Assembly (NCBI GenBank): GCA_033762735.1
Contig: JANRLJ010000218.1
Span: 1-64,000 of the forward strand
DNA length: 64,000 nt
Direction: 5' to 3'
Source: JANRLJ01 sp033762735
Lineage (GTDB): Bacteria > Chloroflexota > Anaerolineae > Aggregatilineales > Phototrophicaceae
The position numbers and the translations under genes were made by a program. Below, in pieces: positions 8,969 to 18,278 of the stretch (positions are counted from its first letter, which is position 1; every line of letters begins with the position of its first letter). Under the pieces are notes generated by a model. That model did not search any database and had not been told where the DNA came from. It was given only the letters and a program-made list of their open reading frames with translations.

Positions 8969-9188
8969 GCCGTAATCGTAGCGTGAGGCCGCCGCTTTGC
9001 AAACGGGTAAAGTGGGTCAATCAAAGACGTGAACAGTCCATCGACAGAGCAAAGACGGTGCCTCGTAGGGGAGGACTAAGGGCGATTTCGCCAGCCTGTC
9101 CTCCTGTGCATTCTCATGTTGTTGATGTAGTCGCTTTTCCCCTGCATCCCGCCTTTCCAAAGCGCGTTGAAAAACCAATTACCAACAA

Positions 9189-9698
9189 CTACCGCGTCTC
9201 TGACAGCACCCGCCCGTCACTGATGAACGACACGCCCTCCGTCCCCCGGCGGCTGACCATCACCGCCTCGATCACAGGTTCATACACGGGCTGTTCCGCA
9301 CCCCATTCCACCAGGAAGTTCGCGCCCCAGCCGCCTGCGGTGTCTTCCACCACAAAACCGACCGTCGCCAGCGGCGGCACCTGCGCGGACTGCTCAACAT
9401 AATCGCGCACAAGGTTGCCGTCGGTGTCGTAATAGCGCACCGAGGAGACGATGATCGGGTTTTCGGGATCGCTGTTGTGGATTGCCAGCGTGACCGTGAG
9501 CGGCAGCCGATCTACCGGGCTGCCGTAGAAAATTTCCGAATAAGCCGGGACGTAGACCAACTGCCCGGTGACGATCTGCACATTCTGGCTGGTGACAGGC
9601 TGCAAGTTCTGCGTGGGTGGCGAGGCGGTGTTGCCCTCGCAGGCCGCCAGCAGCAGCGTCATGCCCAGCAGGATAAAGCCAATTTTGCGAGAAGCCAC
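9189..9698 (-). CDS. DUF3124 family lipoprotein
   Basis: A 169-residue lipoprotein with a lipobox ending at Cys20 (LLLAAC). The mature part matches DUF3124 closely: LVYVPAYSEIFYG, LTVTLAIHNSD, YYDTDGNLVRDY, and the tail GGWGANFLVEWG before PVIEAVMV. The start is GTG 9698, with an ideal AGGAGG 4 nt upstream; a longer frame to 9788 lacks a ribosome site. The function of DUF3124 is not known. It should be membrane-anchored outside the cytoplasm. Confidence 0.9.
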   Translation of the reverse strand: MASRKIGFILLGMTLLLAACEGNTASPPTQNLQPVTSQNVQIVTGQLVYVPAYSEIFYGSPVDRLPLTVTLAIHNSDPENPIIVSSVRYYDTDGNLVRDYVEQSAQVPPLATVGFVVEDTAGGWGANFLVEWGAEQPVYEPVIEAVMVSRRGTEGVSFISDGRVLSETR

Positions 9699-9903
9699 AG
9701 CACCTCCTGAATGGTTTTCTACTCTCACCTGATCGGTGCAAGTATAGCGGGCATTTGGGGGATGAGCATTCCTGCTGATGTCTGACACAGGGGGGTGGTG
9801 AAACTCACGGCGATGTATGGGCGACGGGGCGCTTTACGTTTTGCGGTTTAAACACTATACTTGAACAAATTATCTAATATTCTTCCTGCCTGGAGATCAA
9901 TCC

Positions 9904-11250
9904 TTGCCAGAATACCAACTGCCGTTATTCAGTGATTCCGCGTTCCCCTCCATTCCGTCCGAAACGCGCACCCTCGCCGCTATGGGAACCTTCAAGGACA
10001 GTAAAAGGGCACCCATACACAGTTGGTTCAAATACCCTGCTGGCTATTCCAACCAGTTTGTAGCAGACATTATGCAACGGTTCGATATTCTACCCGGACA
10101 TTGGATATACGACCCTTTCAGCGGTACGGGCACGACGCTCGTTTGTGCTAAACAAGCCGGCATTAATGGTTATGGTGTTGAAGCGCATTCCTTCGTGCAT
10201 TGGGTGGCGCAAGTCAAGTTATTCTGGGAATTTGACAAATCTACCTTTGGGTCAACCGTTGATGATCTCCTTCAACAAGCACGGGACTTCGTTGGTTCAA
10301 AAGCCAGTTCGACCTCAACAGAAGGCGCGTTCCCCGAACTGATTTACAAATGCTATCATCCACAAACCCTGATTGAACTTTATCTTTTACGGGAATTCAT
10401 CTCCAAAGAGATCGTAGACGAACCCCTCAAAAACTGGTTCAAACTGGCTCTGACCGATACTCTGCGCACTGCCGCCGCCGCCGGAACAGGCTGGCCCTAT
10501 ATCGCTCCCAACAAAAATACTGGGGACAAACCACCCAAGGATGCACTTCGCCTGTTTGAAAAAACTGTGAAAAAGATGGCAGAGGATTTGTTTTACGCAG
10601 GGCATTCAAAGCACAAGTGTGAAATTCACAATATCCTGGGGGACTCACGGCAGCAGCAATCCCTCTCCGAGCAGCAGATCGACCTGGGATTAACTTCTCC
10701 CCCCTACCTGAATAATTATGATTACGCTGATCGGACTCGTCTGGAAACGTACTTCTGGGGTATCGCTCAAAGCTGGAAAGACATAACCGATCAGTTCAGG
10801 AACAAACTTATGGTGGCTGCCACCACACAGATTGTGCGTAAAAATTTCGATGTTGAAAGCACACTATCTGAAGACGTTCGTGCCATTAGTCCCAACGTTT
10901 ACACTGCTGTACAGACCGCCGTACTGGAGTTGTCGAAGCGCCGTCCTCAAAAAGGCGGGAAAAAAGACTATGATCTGATGGTCGCATTGTATGTCAACGA
11001 CATTCTGGCGGTACTTAAGGAAGCCTATCGCACTTTACGACGGGGCGGGCATTTTTGTTTGGTCCTGGGAGACTCAGCACCTTATGGAGTTCATATCCCG
11101 ACCGAAACCATTGTCGGAGAACTTGGGTTAGGGCTGGGGTTTTCTGAATTTACCTACGAGGAATTTCGTACTCGCGGCGGAAAATGGAAGGACAATCCAC
11201 AACGCCACACCGTTCCCCTGCGCGAAGGTATGGTCACTCTTAAAAAGTAA
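9904..11250 (+). CDS. DNA methyltransferase of a restriction-modification pair
   Basis: A 448-residue S-adenosylmethionine-dependent DNA amino-methyltransferase. The cofactor motif DPFSGTGTT is at residues 70-78, and the catalytic motif TSPPY is at 264-268, so the cofactor region comes first (alpha-like order). The motif TSPPY suggests N4-cytosine or N6-adenine methylation. The start is TTG 9904 with GGAG 9 nt before. AT-richer codon use than its neighbours hints at transfer. The next gene encodes a probable nuclease, so this is the protective half of a type II-like system. Confidence 0.88.
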   Translation: MPEYQLPLFSDSAFPSIPSETRTLAAMGTFKDSKRAPIHSWFKYPAGYSNQFVADIMQRFDILPGHWIYDPFSGTGTTLVCAKQAGINGYGVEAHSFVHWVAQVKLFWEFDKSTFGSTVDDLLQQARDFVGSKASSTSTEGAFPELIYKCYHPQTLIELYLLREFISKEIVDEPLKNWFKLALTDTLRTAAAAGTGWPYIAPNKNTGDKPPKDALRLFEKTVKKMAEDLFYAGHSKHKCEIHNILGDSRQQQSLSEQQIDLGLTSPPYLNNYDYADRTRLETYFWGIAQSWKDITDQFRNKLMVAATTQIVRKNFDVESTLSEDVRAISPNVYTAVQTAVLELSKRRPQKGGKKDYDLMVALYVNDILAVLKEAYRTLRRGGHFCLVLGDSAPYGVHIPTETIVGELGLGLGFSEFTYEEFRTRGGKWKDNPQRHTVPLREGMVTLKK

Positions 11251-11287
11251 TGTTTACCCTGTAATAAGCGTGTAGAGTTGCACAAAA

Positions 11288-12265
11288 ATGCCTAAATCAA
11301 AACCAGTAAAAATTTACTCTTCAGACGACGGGCAGGCCGCCGCAAGCAAGTTTGGTCAGATGCTTGGCGATGCGTTTGCGTCGGTCGTGTACCAGCATAT
11401 TCAGCGCTACTTGGCGCGTCAGTATCCGCAGTATGTCCTGTTGGAACCGGAAGATGGCCGAAAACTGGTAAAGTTCGACATGCTGGGAGGAACCTTACGG
11501 CAACTGGACAACGTTATCATCGAGGTAAATTCGATTGACCCTGTTGCCCTGTTTGAAACAAAGTGGTTGAAGGATGGTCGGCATCATAATGACAAAGGCG
11601 CGTGGATTCTTCAACTGAGAGAGATCAGCCGCCGCCACCCCACAGTACGCGGTATGGTTGCAAACCTGGCCGGATACTGGACAGAGGGTGTCCGTGTGAT
11701 GTTTGAGAGTGAAGGGCGCGTGAGGATGGTGCTGGTTGCAACGGATGTTGAGGTTTACAGCACACTCCAACCTCACATCGACACTTATACCCAGGCCAAT
11801 CATTTAGAAGCTCTTAAGCTTGATAACATCCGGGCAATTCGTAACAGGCTTCCCCGTGCCTGGGACTTAGCCAACTGTCTGGCAGCACTCAAACAAGCAG
11901 GCGTACTTGACCAAATTGCACAGGCGTGGCTGTCTTTTGAAAGAGATCAGGATGCGGGTGGCAATCCAATCGATGGCGCAGGTCTGATCGAGGCGGCTAT
12001 TGATAAAGTTCTTAAACCACTTCCTGAAAATCCCCGTATTGTTGGTTTTGAGATTTCGCTTCAAGTGGAGTCGGGTAACGTAATTCATCAGGGATTTACA
12101 GACCTGGAAGAAGCCCTGGAATTCATGCAGCGCTATACCACCAATCCACAGGCAGTTCTCGAAACGATTACACCTAAAGAAAAGGCCTCCGCTTCCCTGG
12201 AGGAGGAAATTGCCTCCTTTGATGAAGCGAACAGCAAAGACTTATCGGACGAGCTTTCGGAATAA
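11288..12265 (+). CDS. Putative PD-(D/E)XK restriction endonuclease
   Basis: A 325-residue protein that I cannot place in a named family. A PD-(D/E)XK-like active site is visible near residues 75-97: Asp in RQLDNVIIEV, then Glu-x-Lys in ALFETKWLKDG. The C terminus is acidic and low in complexity. It follows the DNA methyltransferase gene by 37 nt in the same direction and shares its AT-richer composition, which supports a restriction role. Recognition sequence and cleavage type cannot be told. Confidence 0.65.
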   Translation: MPKSKPVKIYSSDDGQAAASKFGQMLGDAFASVVYQHIQRYLARQYPQYVLLEPEDGRKLVKFDMLGGTLRQLDNVIIEVNSIDPVALFETKWLKDGRHHNDKGAWILQLREISRRHPTVRGMVANLAGYWTEGVRVMFESEGRVRMVLVATDVEVYSTLQPHIDTYTQANHLEALKLDNIRAIRNRLPRAWDLANCLAALKQAGVLDQIAQAWLSFERDQDAGGNPIDGAGLIEAAIDKVLKPLPENPRIVGFEISLQVESGNVIHQGFTDLEEALEFMQRYTTNPQAVLETITPKEKASASLEEEIASFDEANSKDLSDELSE

Positions 12266-12268
12266 GCA

Positions 12269-13114
12269 TCACTCGCGGGGCAGCGTGAAAATATCGTAGG
12301 TGTAGACTTCCTCGAAGCCGAATTTGCGATACAGCCCATAGCCCTGCACCCCTGCCGTCAGCACGATCATGCCGCTGTCGGTCGGCGCATCGGCCAGAAT
12401 CCGCGCCAGAATCGCGCTGCCCAGTCCCCGCCTGCCTACATCAGGCAGCGTCGCCATCACATACACGCCGGGTATCCCCGCGCCCATCACCAGCGCCCCC
12501 ATCGCAGCAGGGGCTTGCCCATACACGCCAGCCAGATACAGCCTTGCCGGGTCGCCGCGCAGCCAATCGTCGGCCATGTCTTCAAAATAGGTCGGTGCCG
12601 CGCCTTCAGGAAAGCGAAAGGCGATGCGCCGAATCGTGCTGGCCGCTTCCAGATCAGCACGGCATTCCGCCTGCCACACGCGCACGGTATCAGGGACGTT
12701 CATCGTCACAAGCGGCGCATGTAGCGGCACAGGTAGTGCGGCCACCATCGCGGGCAGGGGTGCGCGTCCGCTGATGAAGCCGTGCACGGGCAGCCGATCC
12801 TTTACCCTTGCATGGCGCGGGCTAAGCCACCAGTTCCATGCCGCGACTTCGCGCTCTGCGAAGAACGCTTTCACCTGCTCGATTTCGGCGTCGATCTCCG
12901 CGTCTGGTGTGTCAGCGGGGAAGTCACCGCCCAGCGCGAGATTCAGCAGCGGCACGGGTATTCCGGTCGCGCTGGCGCGGATGCCCTTGCCCTGAAAACG
13001 CGCACCGTTCGGCGCACGGGAGGCCAGCCAGCTTTGCACCGCCAGGGTGTGCTCGTCAGCACGGCGGAGGATTTCGCCTGGGGAGAGTCCGGTAGCAGTG
13101 GTCAGGGTGTGCAT
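12269..13114 (-). CDS. GNAT family N-acetyltransferase
   Basis: A 281-residue cytoplasmic protein whose C-terminal third is a GNAT fold: VYVMATLPDVGRRGLGSAIL carries the acetyl-CoA motif (R/Q-x-x-G-x-G/A), and YGLYRKFGFEEVYTYDIF is the usual C-terminal strand region. The N-terminal 150 residues are not a recognised domain, though they look like a degenerate GNAT-like half. The acceptor substrate is unknown. It ends 3 nt from the convergent nuclease gene. Confidence 0.82.
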   Translation of the reverse strand: MHTLTTATGLSPGEILRRADEHTLAVQSWLASRAPNGARFQGKGIRASATGIPVPLLNLALGGDFPADTPDAEIDAEIEQVKAFFAEREVAAWNWWLSPRHARVKDRLPVHGFISGRAPLPAMVAALPVPLHAPLVTMNVPDTVRVWQAECRADLEAASTIRRIAFRFPEGAAPTYFEDMADDWLRGDPARLYLAGVYGQAPAAMGALVMGAGIPGVYVMATLPDVGRRGLGSAILARILADAPTDSGMIVLTAGVQGYGLYRKFGFEEVYTYDIFTLPRE

Positions 13115-13148
13115 GAAGAATCTTTTTATTGAGCATTACGAAAAAGTT

Positions 13149-13177
13149 TAACCACAGAGAACACAGAGCACACAGAG
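13149..13177. repeat. CACAGAGA-type dispersed repeat
   Basis: A short direct repetition (ACCACAGAGAACACAGAGC and onwards) between divergent genes, of the class of CCACAGAGACACAGAG repeats scattered through many environmental bacterial genomes. Related copies in this window are at 53.9 and 60.9 kb. Confidence 0.55.
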
Positions 13178-13224
13178 ATTCGGAGTTAAAATCCGGTAAA
13201 ATTGCGCTGGAATACTTTTAGTGT

Positions 13225-14226
13225 ATGTCAAATATTGACAGAAGACGAATAACTGAGATGGCGACGTTAGAACCAGCTTATCCCCAAAACCTGTATAAAT
13301 CCGCCGAGGGCTACGCGCAGATCATGCAGTGGTATGAGAGCGCCGTCACCCGCCTGCCCATTCCCGTTGAGTCGCGCTACGTCAACACCCGCTACGGACA
13401 GACGCACATGCTCACCTGTGGCGACCCTGCCGCCCCGCCGCTGCTGCTGGTGCAGGGCTATGGCGCGAGCGCTCCCCTGTGGCACAAGCAGTTGGCCGAC
13501 TTCGCGCAGCATTACCGCGTGTATGCGCTTGATATCGTCGGGCAGCCGGGCAAAAGTGCGCCGATGCTGCCGGGGCTGTTTGGTGACGGCTATGCGCAGT
13601 GGATGGTCGATGTGCTGGACGCGCTGGAGATCGAGCGGGCGGACGTGGCCGGTGTGTGCCTGGGCGGATGGATTGTGATGAAACTGGCGGCGTATGCACC
13701 GGAACGCCTCAAAAGGGCGGTGATGCTGTCCCCGGTGGGCATCGCCTCATTTAAGATTTACGTTCGCAGCGGCATTCCGCTGGTGCTGAACTTCGGGCGC
13801 GATATGGACGCGGCGGGACTGCGCCTGCTGCGGATGGCCTTTACGCCACCGGGCAGCGGCCTGCAGTTCGACCGGGAACTGGCGCGGGCGTTCGTCCCGG
13901 TTATCAAGCATTATCGCGTCGGCGTGGTGGCCGGGATCGGCAGCGGAACGCCCTCCCCGCGTGAACTGTGGGCGGGGACGCGGGCGCTGGTCAAGTTCGT
14001 GCGGGGAGAGCCAGCCGCGACTCTGCGAAAGATGGCCGTGCCGACCCTGCTTCTGGTGGGCGAACACGAGGCGATTTATAATCCCCGCGCGGCGGTGCGG
14101 CGGGCACAGCGCCATATCCCTGACGTGATTGCGGAGATTATTGAGGGGACAGGCCACGCCACGATCTACGACCGCCCCGACGTAGTAAATCCGCGCATCC
14201 TTCGCTTTCTACAGGTGGGTACATGA
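13225..14226 (+). CDS. Alpha/beta hydrolase with Cys at the nucleophile position
   Basis: A 333-residue alpha/beta hydrolase of the esterase/YtxM type. The oxyanion region is LLLVQGYGAS (74-82), the nucleophile elbow is GVCLGGW with Cys145 where family members normally have Ser, and the triad acid and base lie in GEHEAIYNP and GTGHATIY. The DNA reads TGC at this codon. Cys-nucleophile members exist (dienelactone hydrolase), so it may be active. It overlaps the following methyltransferase by 4 nt, so the two are translationally coupled. Confidence 0.85.
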   Translation: MSNIDRRRITEMATLEPAYPQNLYKSAEGYAQIMQWYESAVTRLPIPVESRYVNTRYGQTHMLTCGDPAAPPLLLVQGYGASAPLWHKQLADFAQHYRVYALDIVGQPGKSAPMLPGLFGDGYAQWMVDVLDALEIERADVAGVCLGGWIVMKLAAYAPERLKRAVMLSPVGIASFKIYVRSGIPLVLNFGRDMDAAGLRLLRMAFTPPGSGLQFDRELARAFVPVIKHYRVGVVAGIGSGTPSPRELWAGTRALVKFVRGEPAATLRKMAVPTLLLVGEHEAIYNPRAAVRRAQRHIPDVIAEIIEGTGHATIYDRPDVVNPRILRFLQVGT

Positions 14227-14999
14227 ACTGGACAGGGTTGGCTGCGCTTGCCTGGGATCCTTCCGGCGGTGACGAGACACAGTGGGATTTCGACTTTATC
14301 AAGGCAGTCGTCGAGCAGGGAAATGGGCCGGCGCTGGATGTGGGCTGCGGGACGGGGCGGCTGCTCATCCGCTATATGCAGGCCGGGCTGGACGTGGACG
14401 GCGTGGATACCTCCGCCGATATGCTCGAACTCTGCCGGGAAAAAGCGGCGAAGGTCGGGCTGCAACCGAACCTGTATCAGCAGGGCATGCAGGCGCTTGA
14501 TCTGCCGCGCCAGTATCAGACTATTTTTGTGCCGTGTGGCTCCTTCTGCCTCGTGATCGACCGGGCAGAAGCGCAGGAGACGCTGCGCCGCTTCCATGCC
14601 CATCTGCTGCCGGGCGGGACACTGCTGTTCAACCTGTTCTGGCAGTTCGGCTACGGTGAACCGCTCTCCGATCAGCCACCTGTGCCGATTGGTGAGTGGC
14701 GTCCGCTGCATCAGCAAACCCTGCCCGATGGCCGCCGCATGGAGCAGACGCTCCGGCGCGATTCGGTGGATCGCTGGAATCAGGTCATGTATGCCAGCCG
14801 CCGCTATCAGCTTTTCGACGGGGATGCGCTGGTGGCCGAGGAAATCTTCCCGGCGAACGAGCGCTGGTATTTCCAGTATGAACTGCTGGCGATGCTGCAG
14901 GAAGCGGGCTTCCACAGCATTCAGATCAAAGGCGACTACACCGACGCACATTTTCATGATGGCAAACACTCGACGATGGTCATCCTGGCACAGAAATAG
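14223..14999 (+). CDS. Class I SAM-dependent methyltransferase
   Basis: A 258-residue small-molecule methyltransferase. The SAM site is ALDVGCGTGRLL (38-49), followed by the acidic VDGVDTSADML. The latter half has the Rossmann pattern of Methyltransf_11/25 families. The start ATG overlaps the stop of the alpha/beta hydrolase (ATGA), implying one operon and perhaps one pathway. The substrate is not identifiable. Confidence 0.87.
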   Translation: MNWTGLAALAWDPSGGDETQWDFDFIKAVVEQGNGPALDVGCGTGRLLIRYMQAGLDVDGVDTSADMLELCREKAAKVGLQPNLYQQGMQALDLPRQYQTIFVPCGSFCLVIDRAEAQETLRRFHAHLLPGGTLLFNLFWQFGYGEPLSDQPPVPIGEWRPLHQQTLPDGRRMEQTLRRDSVDRWNQVMYASRRYQLFDGDALVAEEIFPANERWYFQYELLAMLQEAGFHSIQIKGDYTDAHFHDGKHSTMVILAQK

Positions 15000-15022
15000 A
15001 CGGCGGGCTTAGCCTGATTTTG

Positions 15023-15127
15023 CTACAACTTATTTCAAGAATGGTCATTGTACGGGCGACGCGCGCATCGCCCGTACCGCGATAGCTTCCAGAAACTCCG
15101 TAGGGATACAGCATCCCGTGTCCCTAC
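15023..15127. repeat. Two palindromic repeats and a conserved left flank
   Basis: Copies at 15050-15077 (GCGACGCGCGCATCGC core) and 15100-15127 (ATACAGCATCCCGTGT core). The first is preceded by TACAACTTATTTCAAG, which recurs almost unchanged before the copy at 53729. They lie upstream of the beta-propeller gene. Confidence 0.7.
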
Positions 15128-15215
15128 ACGCCGCGAAACATTGTTGAGAAAAGCTATCCTATTCCGTAGGCCAATCGTCCAGCAGGGTTCATATCCCTGT
15201 GCCATACTGAGCGGT

Positions 15216-16211
15216 ATGAGAACCCACATGCGCTCCCTCACTGTTGGTCTGATGATCGCGCTGGTCGTGCTGCTCAGTGTGCCGCTGCTTCATTCAAGCA
15301 CCGTTCGCGCTGACGACTCCGCCGATCAAGGCCTGCCCTTCTTCCGGCAGGACATCCTCACCTACACCCGCTTTAATCCCGCTGTCGGCCAGTACGGCGA
15401 TTATGAGATCGTCTTCCATGACCTGCTGAGTGGTGGCCGCTACACGCTGCCTATCCCCCCCTATCAGGACTTTTATGGCTGGAGCGAGACAGGTCGCTTT
15501 GCCTTCCTCTCCGATGTGGAGGGCAACACCGAAGTCTATATATGGGAAGAGGGCAAGCTGACCAACATCAGCCAGCATCCGATGAACGACTGGCGGCCAG
15601 CGATCAGCCCCGATGGACGGGTGGCCTTCGCCTCTGAGCGCGACGGCAACATGGAAATTTACGTGTGGGACGGGGAAGGGCTGACCAATGTGAGCCAGTC
15701 CCCCGCTTATGAGGATTACCCGGCGCTCAGCAGTGATGGGCGGATTGCCTATGTGCGCGGTGATGATGAACTCGTCATTCGGGACATCGGCGCTAAGCAG
15801 ACCATCCTCGGCCAATTCCCCCGTTTTTTCGCACCCGCGTGGAGCCGAGACGGGGAGCTTGCCACACTCCAGACCAACGAGGGCTATCCCTACCGGGTTA
15901 ACCTGTTTCGGCAGGGCATTCCCGTCATCCTCCACGACACCGGCACCTATACCCGCTTTGCCTGGAGCCGGGATGGGCGGCTGGCCTTTACAGCAGGCAG
16001 TGACATTTACGTTTGGGACGGCGAAGCGACGACGCCGCTGATCGAACACGAGGCGCAGGACTTCTCGCCTGCGTGGAGTTCAGACGGGCGGCTGGCGTTT
16101 GTCTCCATGCGTGAAGGCTACAGCGCGATCTATGTGCGTGAACTGGATGGCACGATTCGGCGCATCACCGCCCCGAACGAAAGCGTGAGCGCCCCGGTGT
16201 GGAAGCCATGA
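15216..16211 (+). CDS. Secreted TolB-like (PD40) beta-propeller protein
   Basis: A 331-residue exported protein. A signal peptide spans about residues 5-30. The rest is a series of PD40/WD40-like blades such as AISPDGRVAFASERDGNMEIYVWD and its repeats (SPDGR, SSDGR, SRDGE, SRDGR, SSDGR), each followed by a Y/V-W-D strand. The start at 15216 fits the signal peptide; the longer open frame upstream is repeat DNA. Such propellers bind proteins or sugars at the cell surface; the partner is unknown. Confidence 0.82.
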   Translation: MRTHMRSLTVGLMIALVVLLSVPLLHSSTVRADDSADQGLPFFRQDILTYTRFNPAVGQYGDYEIVFHDLLSGGRYTLPIPPYQDFYGWSETGRFAFLSDVEGNTEVYIWEEGKLTNISQHPMNDWRPAISPDGRVAFASERDGNMEIYVWDGEGLTNVSQSPAYEDYPALSSDGRIAYVRGDDELVIRDIGAKQTILGQFPRFFAPAWSRDGELATLQTNEGYPYRVNLFRQGIPVILHDTGTYTRFAWSRDGRLAFTAGSDIYVWDGEATTPLIEHEAQDFSPAWSSDGRLAFVSMREGYSAIYVRELDGTIRRITAPNESVSAPVWKP

Positions 16212-16230
16212 GCGGCATCAGAGAAGGTGC

Positions 16231-16656
16231 CTATTCTGCCAGCAGCCAGGCGATGGCTTCCTCGCGCTGGTCGGGGCGGAACAGGCGCACAATTTCGGTC
16301 GAACTGCGCAGCATTTGAATAAAAGAATTCACAATCGAGATAAACGTGTTGTCGATCAGCAGGGCGATGCGGCTGCTCTGGCGCTGAGGGAAACGATCCG
16401 CAAAGGACCGACCGCGCTGGAAGGCATACGTCAGCGGCACAATGCCGACGGTCGAATCCACCAGCATCAGGAAAGGCTCGCCGGGCTGGCGAGCGGCTCG
16501 CAGAATTTCCAACTGCGCCAGCCATTCATCGACTACCTGGCGTGAAGGCTTATGGAAGACAAATTCGTGCCAGGTTGTGGCGGCTTCGGTTCGCAGGGTG
16601 TAGGAGAGATGCGTTACCTGGTCGGTTTTGTGCTCAATGGGCGTGTTCATCATCAT
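16231..16656 (-). CDS. SpoIIAA-like/STAS-like small protein
   Basis: A protein of about 140 residues. The C-terminal half (SSRIALLIDNTFISIV, then VRLFRPDQREEAIAWLL) has the look of the SpoIIAA-like STAS fold, with the typical final alpha helix EEAIAWL. Three tandem ATG codons (16656, 16653, 16650) follow an AAGG; the second or third has the better spacing. Proteins of this type act in signalling or lipid binding. It is convergent with the propeller gene. The family call is moderate. Confidence 0.6.
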   Translation of the reverse strand: MMMNTPIEHKTDQVTHLSYTLRTEAATTWHEFVFHKPSRQVVDEWLAQLEILRAARQPGEPFLMLVDSTVGIVPLTYAFQRGRSFADRFPQRQSSRIALLIDNTFISIVNSFIQMLRSSTEIVRLFRPDQREEAIAWLLAE

Positions 16657-16913
16657 TAACCTTCGTTGTTGCTGCATAGAGATGAATCTTTGCAGCATCA
16701 TACATCACTTCACCACAGCGCGTAAGGATTTTCATAACTTTTTCGTGCAGATATAGCCATTCGGCCACAGGGCATGTAGAACAAAAATTCAATTCGGAGA
16801 TGAGAACATTTGTGCGTTCTTTACACAAGCCTAAGCCTTTTTTGGCATGAATGTCCTGTAGAATGCAGGATAGCATGAGCGAATTCAGCAGCAGGTAGAC
16901 TCAACAGACCTTT

Positions 16914-18278
16914 ATGCCACTGACGTTAAGCGAAGATCACATTTTCACCCTCAGCGGTGATACCGGTGTTTTGAAGGACGGGCGCAAGCTGGCGACCCCT
17001 GCCAAATGGTCAGACGTGGGCGCGAGTGACGAGGCCGCCTGGGGAGCGTGCCAGGGCAGCGCGAAGGAACCGTATAAGGTCGCGGTTGATCTGGGCGGCG
17101 GCGAACCGGGCTATAAGTGCAACTGCCCCAGCCGCAAGTTCCCCTGCAAGCACGCCATCGGCCTGCTGTATCTGATCCTCAATCAGCAGCCCGCCGCGCA
17201 GGAACCGCCCGGTTGGGCATCGAGCTGGCTGGCTGGCCGCCGACAACGCGCGGAAGCGAAAGCGAATACTGCATCCAGAACGGACTCGGATGCGCCTTCG
17301 CCCGCGACCATCAAAAGCGAAGCGGCGCGGGAGGCGGCGCGAGAGGCCAAAGTCCGCGCCGGGATGGAAGAACTGCGGCTGTGGCTGCGCGATCTGGCGC
17401 GGCGTGGTCTGGCGGACAGCACCATCAAGACCTATGAATTCTGGGATCGCATGGCGGCGCGGCTGGCTGATGCCCAGGCCAGTGCGCTGGCGAAACGGCT
17501 GCGGGCGCTGGCCGGGCTGCCCTTCCAGGTCAAGACGGACTGGACGACGCGGATGCTGGACGAAATCGGGCGGATTCATCTGCTGGTGGAGGCTTATTTC
17601 CGCCTCGATACACTCCCGCCGGATTTGCAGGAGGACGTGCGCACGCTGATCGGCTGGACGACCAAAAAGGAAGAGGTCGAGGCGCTGCCCGGTCTGCGCG
17701 ATCTGTGGTGGGTGATGGGACAGTACGACGACGTGGAAGATCGCCTCAAGGTGCGCCGCGCCTGGGTGTATGGGCAGCGCAGCGGCCAGACCGCCCTGCT
17801 GCTGGCGTTCGCCTTCGGGAATGCCTCGCTCGACTTCAATTACACACCGGGGCAGTCGTTCGAGGCGGAACTGGCCTTCTATCCGAGTGCCTATCCGCAG
17901 CGGGCGGTGCTGAAACAGATGCACAGCGCCGTTCATCGTCCCACTTTGTCGGCAGGCGTGGTGCCGCACGGCTTCCTCTATGACGATTTCGAGTCAGCGT
18001 TTGCGGCCTATGCCGAGGCGCTGGCGCAAAACCCCTGGCTCGACCGCTTCCCGATGGGGCTGCGCGGGGCGCTGCCGCTCAACCGGGCCAACAGCTATGT
18101 GATTCGTGACGTGCAGGGGCGTATCGTGCCAATGCAGTTGTATAGCGGCCTCACGATCAGTCTGCTGCTGTTCCCGGCGCTGACGGGCGGGCATCCGATT
18201 CCGGTCTTCGGTGAATGGAACGGCTACGACTTCCGGCTTATCACCCTCGTCTCCGACGGCGCGATGGTCGAGATGTGA
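16914..18278 (+). CDS. SWIM zinc finger protein of a MoxR/VWA cluster
   Basis: A 454-residue protein. The SWIM zinc-binding motif CxCx(n)CxH is seen in GYKCNCPSRKFPCKHAIGLL (around residues 63-83). A charged, Ala-rich segment (100-155) could form a coiled coil. The remainder has no recognised domain. SWIM proteins bind nucleic acid or protein. Genes of this type repeatedly occur beside DUF5691, MoxR, DUF5682 and VWA genes, which follow here, so it is the probable first member of that cluster, separated from the rest by a repeat-filled gap. Confidence 0.85.
   Translation: MPLTLSEDHIFTLSGDTGVLKDGRKLATPAKWSDVGASDEAAWGACQGSAKEPYKVAVDLGGGEPGYKCNCPSRKFPCKHAIGLLYLILNQQPAAQEPPGWASSWLAGRRQRAEAKANTASRTDSDAPSPATIKSEAAREAAREAKVRAGMEELRLWLRDLARRGLADSTIKTYEFWDRMAARLADAQASALAKRLRALAGLPFQVKTDWTTRMLDEIGRIHLLVEAYFRLDTLPPDLQEDVRTLIGWTTKKEEVEALPGLRDLWWVMGQYDDVEDRLKVRRAWVYGQRSGQTALLLAFAFGNASLDFNYTPGQSFEAELAFYPSAYPQRAVLKQMHSAVHRPTLSAGVVPHGFLYDDFESAFAAYAEALAQNPWLDRFPMGLRGALPLNRANSYVIRDVQGRIVPMQLYSGLTISLLLFPALTGGHPIPVFGEWNGYDFRLITLVSDGAMVEM

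Noticed and set aside
16634..16876. 80-residue minus-strand frame upstream of the SpoIIAA-like gene
   Set aside because: It overlaps the beginning of that gene in another frame, has no family match and no convincing ribosome site. The region is more likely promoter DNA.
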